From the NCBI GenBank assembly GCA_047975785.1, contig JBKEEC010000201.1:1-17690 (forward strand): a stretch of 17,690 nucleotides of DNA, written 5' to 3'. The position numbers and the translations under genes were made by a program. The stretch is from JACXVD01 sp047975785 (GTDB taxonomy: Bacteria > Pseudomonadota > Alphaproteobacteria > Sphingomonadales > Sphingomonadaceae). Shown piece by piece: positions 1-8,096 of this stretch (position 1 is its first letter; each line of letters begins with the position of its first letter). A model generated the notes under the pieces. That model was not told the DNA's origin. It searched no databases and saw nothing but the letters and a program-made list of their open reading frames with translations.

Positions 1-1023
1 CAAGCCGTGGCTGATCGCGCTGAAATCATCGCGTGTCCTGACAGGAGGCTGGCAGGAATGGCTGCGCGTAACTGTCTTGAAATCACTATAGCGCAATTTC
101 AATGTCACTGTCCGGCCACTGGCCTGCTGTCTCGCAATCCTTTCCCACGCAAGATCAATGATGGTTTCCAGCGTTTCACGCAGGACCGCCGCGCTGGTCA
201 GGTCACGGGCACATGTCCGCTCTGCGCCAACAGATTTCCGCGGGCGATGGGCATCAACCGGACGCAAATCAACCCCTCGCGCCGCCCGATACAGATAGTC
301 CGCCTGGCTGCCAAAATGTTCCTGCAAGAACGTAATGTCCCGTGCCGCAAGATCCGCCCCGGTTTCAATTCCCAGCCGTGACATTTTTTCTGCCCCTTTT
401 GGCCCGATGCCATGGAAACGACGCACCGGAAGCGCGGCTACAAATTGCGCCCCTTCCCCTGGAAGAATAACGCACAGGCCATCCGGCTTGTTCTGGTCGC
501 TGGCGAGCTTGGCCAGGAACTTGTTATAGCTCACCCCGGCACTGGCGGTCAGCCCGGTTTCCTGACGGATATGCTGGCGGATCAATTCCGCAATATGCGT
601 GGCACTGCCAATCCCCTTCAGGTCTGCCGTTACATCCAGATAGGCTTCATCAAGGCTCAGAGGCTCAACATGAGGTGTGTATTGCCGGAAAATAGCGCGG
701 ATTTGCCCGGAAACAGCCCGATAGACATCAAACCGCGACGGACAGAATATCAGGTCCTTGCACAGAAGCCGGGCACGGGCAGAAGGCATGGCCGACCTGA
801 CACCAAAGACACGCGCCTCATAGCTGGCCGCAGCGACAACACCCCGTTCTCCATAGCCGCCCACAGCCACTGGCTTGCCGCGCAAATCAGGGTTGTCGCG
901 CTGCTCCACACTCGCAAAGAAAGCATCCATATCCACATGGATAATCTTGCGTATGCCGGTTGTTGTGGCGGCTTCGGCTCCATCACCCGGTTCCCATCCG
1001 GTCGCTGATTGATCATGCGCCAT
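1..1023 (-). CDS. dinB: DNA polymerase IV (Y-family), C-terminus cut by window edge
   Basis: Error-prone translesion polymerase that extends past damaged or mispaired primer ends. The minus-strand frame from an ATG at 1023-1021 stays open for 341 codons to base 1, so the C-terminus lies outside the window. Visible motifs are KIIHVDMDAFFASVE (residues 26-40, first metal-binding Asp31), SLDEAYLD (catalytic Asp125-Glu126), and SYNKFLAKLASDQNKPDG in the palm/fingers. The little-finger domain follows, with TVTLKLRYSDF near the edge. E. coli DinB has 351 residues, so only a short tail is missing. About 25 residues precede the usual KIIHVD start. They include no other in-frame ATG, and no clear Shine-Dalgarno is seen before 1023. 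The gene diverges from the efflux gene at 1167. I found no GTTC-N7-GTTC (alphaproteobacterial LexA-type) box in the 143-bp spacer. The family call is secure; the exact start is less so. Confidence 0.95.
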   Translation of the reverse strand, partial: MAHDQSATGWEPGDGAEAATTTGIRKIIHVDMDAFFASVEQRDNPDLRGKPVAVGGYGERGVVAAASYEARVFGVRSAMPSARARLLCKDLIFCPSRFDVYRAVSGQIRAIFRQYTPHVEPLSLDEAYLDVTADLKGIGSATHIAELIRQHIRQETGLTASAGVSYNKFLAKLASDQNKPDGLCVILPGEGAQFVAALPVRRFHGIGPKGAEKMSRLGIETGADLAARDITFLQEHFGSQADYLYRAARGVDLRPVDAHRPRKSVGAERTCARDLTSAAVLRETLETIIDLAWERIARQQASGRTVTLKLRYSDFKTVTRSHSCQPPVRTRDDFSAISHGL

Positions 1024-1124
1024 AAATCTGTGTGTAGAGCATCATTCGGAAAATGGGATAGTCGTTTTTGGAACTTCCCTCTGGCTTGCGCGCTTCAGCA
1101 CTGGCAGATGGAATTGGCGGATTT

Positions 1125-1135
1125 TTGCATTGCAA
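1125..1135. promoter_or_regulatory. Small palindrome between dinB and the efflux gene
   Basis: TTGCATTGCAA is a perfect 5-bp inverted repeat around one base, inside a slightly longer TTTTG/CAAAA frame. It lies about 30 bp upstream of the efflux start codon and could be an operator for that gene or for divergent dinB. No regulator gene is present in the window, and a palindrome this short can arise by chance. Confidence 0.2.
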
Positions 1136-1166
1136 CAAAAAGCGGGATAAGCATAAAGGGCATCAC

Positions 1167-2447
1167 ATGGCCCCCACACAGCATCCCTCCCCGCCCCCCC
1201 GCACATCTGGCGTGCCTGAATTGGGCGCGGCAGAACTGGTTGTGCTGCTGGCGGCAATGATGGCGATTAATGCCATGGCGGTAGATGCCATGCTCCCTGC
1301 CCTGTCATCCATGTCTGCAGATCTGGGTGAATCCGATGGTAACCGCCGGCAATTGGTCATCGGGCTATATCTGCTCGCCAATGGGGTGGGGTGTATTTAT
1401 CCGGGTGTTCTGGCGGACAGGTTTGGCCGCCGGCCGGTTGCGCTTGCATCTGTTTTCGCCTGCATTGGCTTTTCGCTTGCCTGCGCGCTGGTCAGCAATT
1501 TCACGACCCTGCTGGTGATGCGGGCGGCGCAAGGCATGTGCTGTGCTGGCCTCAGCGTCATCCCCGCCGCCATCATTCGGGATCGCTACGAAGGCGATGC
1601 CATGGCGCGCCTGCTTTCGATGATTTCGGCCGTATTCATCACCGTGCCCATCTTCGCGCCCGGTATTGGCCAGCTGGTGATGATGATCGCCGACTGGCGC
1701 TGGATATTCGTGGTTCTGGCTGGCCTTTCAGCACTCATCGGCATCTGGATCTGGCTCCGCCTGCCCGAAACACTGGCCCCGAAAAACCGGCAATCCGTGC
1801 ATCTGCCCGTGCTTGCCAGAAATATGGGCGCCGTGCTTCAGAACAAAATGTCGCTTTGCTATGTGTTTGCCAGCGCAATCCTGTTCGGCTCGGTTTTTGG
1901 CTATATCAACATGTCGCAACAGCTCATTGGCGAGTTTTTCGGCATGGGCGAAGCTTTTCCGATTGTGTTTGGCATTACTGCCACCGCCATGGTCGCCGCC
2001 AGCCTGGCCAATTCGCGCATTGTCACTCGCTTTGGTGCCCGCCGCGTCTCCCATGCGGGCCTGCTGGCGTTTATCATTGTCTCCGCTGCACAGGTCTGGC
2101 TGGCTTACAGCCCTCATGAATCCATATGGATCTTCGTGCCTCTGCTGTCGGTTAACCTCGCATTACTGGGCTTTCTGGGTTCCAATTTCAGCTCTATTGC
2201 CATGCAGCCCTTTGCCAGTATTGCCGGTGCGGCATCCTCGTTGCAAAGTTTTATGCGCATGGTGGTGTCTTCCGGTCTGGGGATTATCATCGGCCAGCTT
2301 TATGACCACACGGCGCGTCCGCTTGCCGTAGCCCTGCTCGTTTCGGCTCTGGTTTCACTTATGCTGGTTCTGTGGGCAGAAAACGGCGTTCTGTTCCGCA
2401 GACTCCACCTGAAACCGCCACCCCAATCGGCAGATCACCTGCCCTGA
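1167..2447 (+). CDS. Bcr/CflA-family multidrug efflux MFS transporter
   Basis: Inner-membrane 12-helix major facilitator (426 aa), DHA1 type, predicted to export drugs by proton antiport. MFS motif A, GVLADRFGRRP, follows the second helix. The stretch AAIIRDRYEGDAMARLLSM and the following VPIFAPGIGQ match the Bcr/CflA signature region between helices 4 and 5, and WRWIFVVLAGLSAL follows as in Bcr. The frame is open from an ATG at 1068, but the ATG at 1167 is preferred: AAAGGG lies 6 bases upstream, and the extra 33 residues would be unlike the family. The N-terminus is proline-rich (MAPTQHPSPPPRTSG), encoded partly by a run of seven C at 1194-1200. The substrate cannot be told from sequence. 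It diverges from dinB and is followed after 179 bp by the TonB receptor, so it is probably monocistronic. Confidence 0.9.
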   Translation: MAPTQHPSPPPRTSGVPELGAAELVVLLAAMMAINAMAVDAMLPALSSMSADLGESDGNRRQLVIGLYLLANGVGCIYPGVLADRFGRRPVALASVFACIGFSLACALVSNFTTLLVMRAAQGMCCAGLSVIPAAIIRDRYEGDAMARLLSMISAVFITVPIFAPGIGQLVMMIADWRWIFVVLAGLSALIGIWIWLRLPETLAPKNRQSVHLPVLARNMGAVLQNKMSLCYVFASAILFGSVFGYINMSQQLIGEFFGMGEAFPIVFGITATAMVAASLANSRIVTRFGARRVSHAGLLAFIIVSAAQVWLAYSPHESIWIFVPLLSVNLALLGFLGSNFSSIAMQPFASIAGAASSLQSFMRMVVSSGLGIIIGQLYDHTARPLAVALLVSALVSLMLVLWAENGVLFRRLHLKPPPQSADHLP

Positions 2448-2486
2448 GGCCATTCCGACGGAAATTTTGCCGTGAAAAGCCTTATG

Positions 2487-2502
2487 TGTAACCTTCCTTA
2501 CA
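2487..2502. promoter_or_regulatory. Inverted repeat TGTAA-N6-TTACA upstream of the TonB receptor
   Basis: The two 5-bp half-sites TGTAA and TTACA are perfect inverted repeats separated by CCTTCC, centred about 130 bp before the receptor ATG. The position suits a dimeric repressor or activator site for the receptor gene. I cannot assign a regulator, and the site does not look like a Fur box. The rest of the 2448-2626 spacer shows no convincing promoter or stem-loop. Confidence 0.3.
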
Positions 2503-2626
2503 AATGTCGTGAATCCGTCTCCCATACGTAACATTGCGCCCTCAACAGGGCCTCAGTTACCGGCCATGGTGCAATGCAACAATGCAACGCATCGTCGCCA
2601 CCTGCAACTGAGGACACGAGACGATC

Positions 2627-5341
2627 ATGAGGAAAATCACCCCGACATTTCAGGCTGCCCTGTTTTGCACCGCCTGTTTTCTGCCTGTCACTTCTGCCTA
2701 TGCGCGGGAGAACATGGATAGCGCGCTGGAGGACACAGCCAATGCCAATAACGATGCTGATGCGGCAGCAGACGAAGCGTATGGAGAAGGAAATGTCATT
2801 GTTGTAACCGGCTCTATCCTGCAATCGCAGATCGCCTCGGTGGAGGCAAAACGCAGGGCAGATAATCTGGTTGATATTGCCGCTGCCGATTCCGTAGGCC
2901 GATTTCCCGATCAGAACAGCGCAGCCGCCCTGTCTCGCCTCCCCGCGGTTGCGGTTCAGCGCGATCAGGGGCAGGAACGCTATATTCAGGTGCGCGGCGC
3001 TCCCAATCGCTGGACGTCGGTTTCGATTGACGGCATCCCGATGAGCGGGGTGGATGAAGGCGGAGATGGCCGCGCGTTTCGTTTTGATGCCGTGCCTGCC
3101 GTGCTCCTGTCACAGCTTTCGGTCAACAAGTCGCTGACGCCCGATCTGCAGGCAGATGCCATTGTCGCAACCATTGACCTGCGCACCTATTCCCCGCTTG
3201 ACGAAGGCAAGGGATTTCACCTCACCGGCGATCTGGGCATGGGCTTTATGGGGCAGGGCGGCGGAGAACAACGCCAGGGTTCACTACGCGCAAGCTGGGC
3301 GAATGATACACTTGGCTTTGTTATTGGTGGCTCGCATTATTTGCGCGAACAATTGACCGATAACCGCGAGGTTGGCATCTATGACAACCCCGATAATCCG
3401 GCAGATGTCTTTTACGGGCCGACCGAATTTGACATCCGCCAATACAGGCTGAAACGCTGGAGCAATGGCCTGTTTGGCGGCGTGGAAGTGCAGGCATCGG
3501 ACAATCTGCGCCTCTTTGCCAGGGGCATTTTCACCGAGTTCAATGACGACGAGCAACGCAACCAGTATGAATTGCGACTGGACCGTGCAGATACGAGTGT
3601 TGCCGGTTCCTACCGCAATTATGACAGTGGCAACCTGACCCGTGTGCCCATGCGCGGCAGCTTCAATCTGGGAGAATATCGCAACAGGAATACTCTTGTG
3701 AATGTCGGCGCCGATTATGATGGCGATGACGGCATTACCAACAGACTGGTATTCAACTACACAAACACGAAAAATACATCCTACCTGCCGCTGGTCCAGT
3801 CCAGCACTTCGGGGCTGGCTTCTCCTTCGCTGACTTATGACCGCAGCGATCCGCGTTTTCCCATTGTGACTCTGTATCAGACAATTGATGATGGCGCGGG
3901 CGGGGTCATGACCGGCCCGGCAATCACGAATTTCAATCAGGGTATTCTGAGCGTTCCCGGCACCTATATGATTGATGCGCATCAGGCGACCAAAGTGGAT
4001 TCCCGTGCGGTGAAATATGACCTGACGAAGGAGTTTGACAGCGGACTGGAAATATCCGGAGGTTTCTATGCCAATGATCGCAAGATCAGGGGAAACAATT
4101 TCTCCTTTGCCAATCTGGCCTATCCTGGCGCTATGGGGGCATCTGTTGGCCAGCCCTTTGATATCAATTCCTATGTCACGGCAGAGCCGTGGGATACGCA
4201 GTTCCCGCTCGGTTTCACGCTCAATTATGTCGATAATGTGCGGATGCGGCGCGATATTGATTCACTGCTGGAAAAGCTGACCGATGCCGGCCTGTTTAAT
4301 CCATCCGCCAGTATTCCTGCGACCGACCTCTACAGGCAGCATGAACGCCTGTTTGCCGGCTATGGCATGGCCAGGGCGGAAATGGGTGACCTGACCCTGA
4401 CCGGCGGCCTGCGTATCGAGCATTACAGACTGGACAATCGGGGCACTGCCAATATTGACGGCACATTGACACCGCTACGGGTCAAAACCAGCAATACCGA
4501 TTTCTTCCCCAGCATCAATCTGCGATATAATGCCGCGCCGGATCTTGTGCTGCGTCTGGCGGCGCAGCGCGGCATTTCCCGTCCCGGATATGGCGCCATT
4601 CGTGTTGGGTCTTCTATCAATGATACGTCTTCGCCGGGAGAAATTACCGGCGGGAACCCGTCGCTTGAGCCGGAAAAGACCTGGGGAGCTGATGCCAGTG
4701 CAGAATATTATCTGCCCGGAGATGGAATTTTTGCGGTTTCCGGTTTTTATCGCCGGGTGGATAATGTGTTCTATTCCAGCCAGCAGCCGGTCGACAGCGA
4801 TGTGTTCAATTCCGGCGGGGTGGACCGCTCGGCCTATCTGCTCAGTTCCACCTTCAATGGGACAAGCGGCAAGCTGTATGGGGTCGAGTTCAACCTGCAA
4901 AGCCAGTTTACTTTCCTCCCCTCGCCGCTGGATGGCTTCGGCTTTCAGGGCAATCTGACCCTGCTGGATGGAAATTTCGACATTCCAGCGGCAGGCGGAA
5001 ACCCGGCAGTAGATAATGTAGCCTTCCCCGGCATGTCGAAAAAAATTGCCAATGCCTCGCTATACTATGAAAAATACGGCTTTTCTGCACGGGTCAGCTA
5101 CCAGTGGCGTTCACACTGGCTGGACTCGCTGGGCGGTCTCGGATCAGGCGAATACCGCCAGAGCTATGAAAATCTCGATGTGTCACTTCGCTATGAGGTG
5201 AATGACCAGTTCACCCTGTTTGCCGATCTCTCCAATCTGACCGACGAGATCTACATCGCCTATGATGGTGACAGTTCCCGACCGACCGAAGTAGAACAGA
5301 TTGGCCCACGATACCTTTTCGGGGTCCGTTTCCAATACTGA
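2627..5341 (+). CDS. TonB-dependent outer-membrane receptor (Caulobacter/sphingomonad type)
   Basis: Energy-dependent outer-membrane importer, 904 aa. Residues 1-26 are a Sec signal peptide with a likely cut after SAYA. An acidic, Asn/Ala/Asp-rich linker (about 31-55) leads to a TonB-box-like VIVVTGS at 57-63. The plug domain spans about 78-187 (VGRFPDQNSAAALSRLPAV, then RYIQVRGAPNRWTSVSIDG) and resembles the TIGR01782 TonB-Xanth-Caul subfamily. The rest is a long beta-barrel ending in RYLFGVRFQY, with the terminal aromatic expected for BAM-dependent insertion. The ATG at 2627 has GAGGA about 12 bases upstream. The subfamily is often associated with plant-derived sugars or other complex nutrients, but the ligand cannot be read here. 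A lipoprotein phosphatase follows after 83 bp on the same strand, suggesting a phosphorylated substrate or shared regulation. No frameshift is seen. Confidence 0.93.
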   Translation: MRKITPTFQAALFCTACFLPVTSAYARENMDSALEDTANANNDADAAADEAYGEGNVIVVTGSILQSQIASVEAKRRADNLVDIAAADSVGRFPDQNSAAALSRLPAVAVQRDQGQERYIQVRGAPNRWTSVSIDGIPMSGVDEGGDGRAFRFDAVPAVLLSQLSVNKSLTPDLQADAIVATIDLRTYSPLDEGKGFHLTGDLGMGFMGQGGGEQRQGSLRASWANDTLGFVIGGSHYLREQLTDNREVGIYDNPDNPADVFYGPTEFDIRQYRLKRWSNGLFGGVEVQASDNLRLFARGIFTEFNDDEQRNQYELRLDRADTSVAGSYRNYDSGNLTRVPMRGSFNLGEYRNRNTLVNVGADYDGDDGITNRLVFNYTNTKNTSYLPLVQSSTSGLASPSLTYDRSDPRFPIVTLYQTIDDGAGGVMTGPAITNFNQGILSVPGTYMIDAHQATKVDSRAVKYDLTKEFDSGLEISGGFYANDRKIRGNNFSFANLAYPGAMGASVGQPFDINSYVTAEPWDTQFPLGFTLNYVDNVRMRRDIDSLLEKLTDAGLFNPSASIPATDLYRQHERLFAGYGMARAEMGDLTLTGGLRIEHYRLDNRGTANIDGTLTPLRVKTSNTDFFPSINLRYNAAPDLVLRLAAQRGISRPGYGAIRVGSSINDTSSPGEITGGNPSLEPEKTWGADASAEYYLPGDGIFAVSGFYRRVDNVFYSSQQPVDSDVFNSGGVDRSAYLLSSTFNGTSGKLYGVEFNLQSQFTFLPSPLDGFGFQGNLTLLDGNFDIPAAGGNPAVDNVAFPGMSKKIANASLYYEKYGFSARVSYQWRSHWLDSLGGLGSGEYRQSYENLDVSLRYEVNDQFTLFADLSNLTDEIYIAYDGDSSRPTEVEQIGPRYLFGVRFQY

Positions 5342-5424
5342 CCTTTTGCTATACGTAAATCTGCGGGTTTCGCCGGAGACAATCCCGGCTGAACCTGCCA
5401 TATATAAAATACAGGAGTTTATGA

Positions 5425-6336
5425 ATGCGCCATATCGCCCTACCTCTGGCCGTTTTGCTCATGATGAGCGGATGCAAGCAGGCCGAAAATTCCGCCACTA
5501 CCGATCCGGCACAGATTGTTTCGCTGAATCAGGAAGCCGTAAAGGACCCGCGCCGGTTGCTCGATCTGGAAGGTGGGGTCAATTTCCGCGATATGGGCGG
5601 ATATCTGACCAGCGATGGCAAGATGGTCAAATGGCAAACGGTTTACCGTTCCGGCTCGCCTGCGGGGCTGACCGAGGCAGATCAGAAAAAATTGTCTGAC
5701 CTTGGCATACGCACGGTTTGCGACTTCCGCACGATCGAAGAACGCACCGCAGAACCCAACCCCTATGCCGCAGCCAACAGCAATGTGGAATACTGGACCC
5801 GTGACTATACGATGTCATCTGAAACCGGCGATCTCAGCAAGGTGCTGATGGGGCCGGATGCCAGCCCCGAAAAATCCAGAGCGACCATGACGGAGCTTTA
5901 TCGCACGCTCCCCATGGACAATGCCGATAGTTACAAGGCCATGTTCCAGTTTCTGGCAGACGGGAAAACGCCTCTTGCCTTCAATTGCACTGCGGGCAAG
6001 GATCGGGCAGGCACGGGCGCCGCACTTTTGCTGACATTGCTGGGTGTGCCGCGCGAAACCGTAGTCGAGGATTACGCCCTGACCGATGATGTGGTGGACT
6101 TCAAGGCCCAGATGGAAAAGGCAAGCAAGGACAAATCTGCCTATGCTTCACTCAGCAAGGTGCCGTGGGAAATTCTCCAGCCCCTGATGGCATCGGACCC
6201 GGCCTATCTTGAGGCAGCCTTTGGTGCGCTGGAAGAACAATATGGCACCGTCGATGCCTTTATCGAGCAGCGACTGGGTGTAACACCGGAAATGCGCGAA
6301 AAAATCCGTGCCAATCTGCTGGAGCAGCCTGCCTGA
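5425..6336 (+). CDS. Lipid-anchored tyrosine-phosphatase-like protein (Y_phosphatase3 family)
   Basis: Predicted periplasmic lipoprotein phosphatase, 303 aa. The N-terminus has a hydrophobic stretch and lipobox MSGC (lipidated Cys17). The catalytic domain begins with GGVNFRDMGGY, then VYRSGSPAGL and IRTVCDFRTIEER, all typical of the atypical Cys-based phosphatases related to mycobacterial PtpB. The P-loop is N-C188-TAGKD-R194-AG, so the essential CX5R is intact. The residue before Cys is Asn where the family usually has His, and Ala replaces the usual Thr after Arg. Related enzymes act on phosphotyrosine, phosphoserine/threonine or phosphoinositides; the substrate here is unknown. AGGAG at 5413-5417 favours the ATG at 5425 over the overlapping out-of-frame ATG at 5421. 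It follows the TonB receptor by 83 bp and converges on glpD. An inositol-phosphate or other phosphoester substrate is possible but unproven. Confidence 0.85.
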   Translation: MRHIALPLAVLLMMSGCKQAENSATTDPAQIVSLNQEAVKDPRRLLDLEGGVNFRDMGGYLTSDGKMVKWQTVYRSGSPAGLTEADQKKLSDLGIRTVCDFRTIEERTAEPNPYAAANSNVEYWTRDYTMSSETGDLSKVLMGPDASPEKSRATMTELYRTLPMDNADSYKAMFQFLADGKTPLAFNCTAGKDRAGTGAALLLTLLGVPRETVVEDYALTDDVVDFKAQMEKASKDKSAYASLSKVPWEILQPLMASDPAYLEAAFGALEEQYGTVDAFIEQRLGVTPEMREKIRANLLEQPA

Positions 6337-6352
6337 CCCGCACCCGAAAAAT

Positions 6353-6383
6353 CGCCCCTTTTCCTGTGACAGGGAAAGGGGCG
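6353..6383 (-). terminator. Intrinsic terminator-like hairpin serving glpD
   Basis: A 14-bp stem (6353-6366 with 6370-6383, one G-T wobble) closes a 3-base loop and has a GC-rich base. On the minus strand it is followed by ATTTTTCGGG, a short T-tract; on the plus strand no T-run follows. It therefore fits a terminator for glpD, 116 bases after its stop codon. It may also slow convergent transcription from the phosphatase gene, which ends at 6336. Confidence 0.6.
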
Positions 6384-6498
6384 AGGTCGGGGTATCGGGA
6401 TACTGGAAACATGACATTAAAAGTCTGACCTGAAACACGGTTTCCCGTGCCTCGCTATCGTTTTCCCGGTTTTGAGTTAATTTATCACTCTGTGACAA

Positions 6499-8013
6499 TT
6501 AGGTTTGGCTACGCAGACGATTGGGTATTTCACCGGATCTGCCGGCCATATATTCTTCCAACCCTCTGATCTGGCATGATTTCATATGCAGGCCAAGCTT
6601 GCTACGACGCCACACAATATCTTCAGCCGAGCGCGCCCATTCATGCTCGCACAGATAATCCACTTCTGACTGATAGAGATCATGTCCAAAGTGGTGGCCC
6701 AGATCAGAAAGATCGCGCTTCTGCTTCATGATCTGATAACAGCGTGTGCCGTAGCTGCACAACAGCCGGCGGGCCATGCTGGCAGGCAGAAAAGGGTAAT
6801 CTTCCTGAAACCGGGCGATCAGTCCCTCGCGTCCATCACGAGGAAAATCCCCCCCTGGCAAGGGCTGGCCTGCTGTCCAGTCCGGGCTGGCCAATGCCCC
6901 GCAATATGGGCTGAGAGTGGTAACTGCCGATTCCGCCAAATGGCGATAGGTTGTGATTTTCCCGCCCAGAACAGACAGCATGACCGGACCACCATCATCG
7001 GTGCCGTGCATATCCAGCCGATAGCCGCGCGTTGCTGCTTCTGGCCGGCCTGACCCGTCATCTACCAGCGCACGCACACCCGCATAATGCCATATGACAT
7101 CGTCAGGTGTTATCCGGCTCTGGAAATAGCGGTTCACGCCTTCACACAAATAGGTGATTTCTTCTCCACTGGTGCGGATAGTATCCAGTTTTTCTGTCTG
7201 GTCCTGATCTGTCGTGCCGATCAGTGTATAATCCTGCTGATAGGGAATGGCGAACAGGATACGTCCGTCCGGTTGCTGGAAAATATAGGCGAAGGCATGA
7301 TCGAACAGGCGGGGCACAACAATATGCGATCCACGCACAAGCCGCATATGCCGGTGCGTGCTCATCCCCGCCATGGAAATTATATCCAGCGCGAAAGGGC
7401 CTGCGGCATTGACCACCGAACGCGCGTGAAAAGTGCCGCATTCTGTTTCAACTATCCAGTATGATTGCTGCCGTGTCATGCCGGTGACAGCACAGTGATG
7501 GCGGATATTGGCACCGCGAGACGCCGCATCCATCGCATTGAGCACAACCAGACGTGCATCATCCACCCGGCAATCCGAATAGACAAAACCGGAAGAATAT
7601 TTTGTCTTCAGCCATGCTCCGGCCTCATGATCGGGCAGACTGATACTCTCGCTTCGGGGCAGGGATTGCCTGCCTCCTATGTGATCATACAAAAACAGGC
7701 CGGTGCGCAGCATCCATTTCGGGCGCATTCCTGCATCATAGGGCAGAACAAAGCGTAATGGCTCGATGATATGCGGAGCAATAGCCCATAGTTTTTCCCG
7801 TTCCTGCAGGGCTTCGCGCACCAGAGAAAATTCATAATGTTCCAGATAGCGAAGCCCGCCATGGATCAGCTTGGTCGAGGCTGAAGATGTGCCTGACGCC
7901 AGATCACCTTTTTCCAGCAGCACAACGCTTGCGCCCCGGCCTGCGGCATCACGCGCAATGCCTGCGCCATTCACCCCGCCGCCGATAATCGCAATATCGT
8001 ATATTTCTGTCAC
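6499..8013 (-). CDS. glpD: FAD-dependent glycerol-3-phosphate dehydrogenase
   Basis: Peripheral inner-membrane enzyme that oxidises sn-glycerol-3-phosphate to dihydroxyacetone phosphate and passes electrons to quinone. The 504-aa length matches aerobic GlpD. Residues 6-18 form the dinucleotide-binding motif GGGVNG. The FAD-GPDH signatures GTSSASTKLIHGGLRYLEHY and HYAGVRALVDDG follow, then VLGGKITTYRHLAESA and the C-terminal helical domain. The start is GTG at 8013; an in-frame TAA lies just upstream, and no strong Shine-Dalgarno is visible. No glpK, glpF or glpR is adjacent, so it appears to be a stand-alone unit. Its leader is repeat-like DNA beginning only 11 bp upstream. The transcript converges with the phosphatase gene, and a terminator-like hairpin lies between them. 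The assignment is firm. Confidence 0.95.
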   Translation of the reverse strand: MTEIYDIAIIGGGVNGAGIARDAAGRGASVVLLEKGDLASGTSSASTKLIHGGLRYLEHYEFSLVREALQEREKLWAIAPHIIEPLRFVLPYDAGMRPKWMLRTGLFLYDHIGGRQSLPRSESISLPDHEAGAWLKTKYSSGFVYSDCRVDDARLVVLNAMDAASRGANIRHHCAVTGMTRQQSYWIVETECGTFHARSVVNAAGPFALDIISMAGMSTHRHMRLVRGSHIVVPRLFDHAFAYIFQQPDGRILFAIPYQQDYTLIGTTDQDQTEKLDTIRTSGEEITYLCEGVNRYFQSRITPDDVIWHYAGVRALVDDGSGRPEAATRGYRLDMHGTDDGGPVMLSVLGGKITTYRHLAESAVTTLSPYCGALASPDWTAGQPLPGGDFPRDGREGLIARFQEDYPFLPASMARRLLCSYGTRCYQIMKQKRDLSDLGHHFGHDLYQSEVDYLCEHEWARSAEDIVWRRSKLGLHMKSCQIRGLEEYMAGRSGEIPNRLRSQT

Positions 8014-8023
8014 GCCTGAGTGT

Positions 8024-8058
8024 TAAAGCAATTTCAGAAAAAGTTGAGTGGCTTTTTC
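8024..8058 (+). repeat. Intergenic repeat, copy A (upstream of glpD)
   Basis: The segment reads TAAAGC, two variable bases, TTTCAGAAAAAGTTGA, four largely variable bases, then CTTTTTC. The reverse complement of 15797-15830 carries the same blocks, matching about 28 of 33 positions. Within this copy GAAAAAG (8037-8043) pairs with CTTTTTC (8052-8058) around an 8-base loop. A second hairpin follows (TTTTCCG at 8054-8060 with CGGAAAA at 8073-8079). It lies in the 5' leader of glpD, antisense to it. Confidence 0.55.
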
Positions 8059-8096
8059 CGCCCGGCCCCGGCCGGAAAATACTGCAGGGTCTGGCC

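Noticed and set aside
412..1008. A 198-codon plus-strand open frame
   Set aside because: It lies opposite dinB, whose motifs are unmistakable on the minus strand; no domain is visible.
1068..1166. Upstream extension of the efflux gene to an ATG at 1068
   Set aside because: The extra 33 residues do not resemble a transporter N-terminus, and a well-placed AAAGGG precedes the ATG at 1167.
1391..2119. A 242-codon frame overlapping the efflux gene on the same strand
   Set aside because: Out-of-frame shadow of the transporter, rich in His, Arg and Cys; no membrane pattern or motif.
3284..3982. A 232-codon minus-strand frame within the TonB receptor gene
   Set aside because: Antisense to conserved receptor sequence, with no ribosome site or recognisable family.
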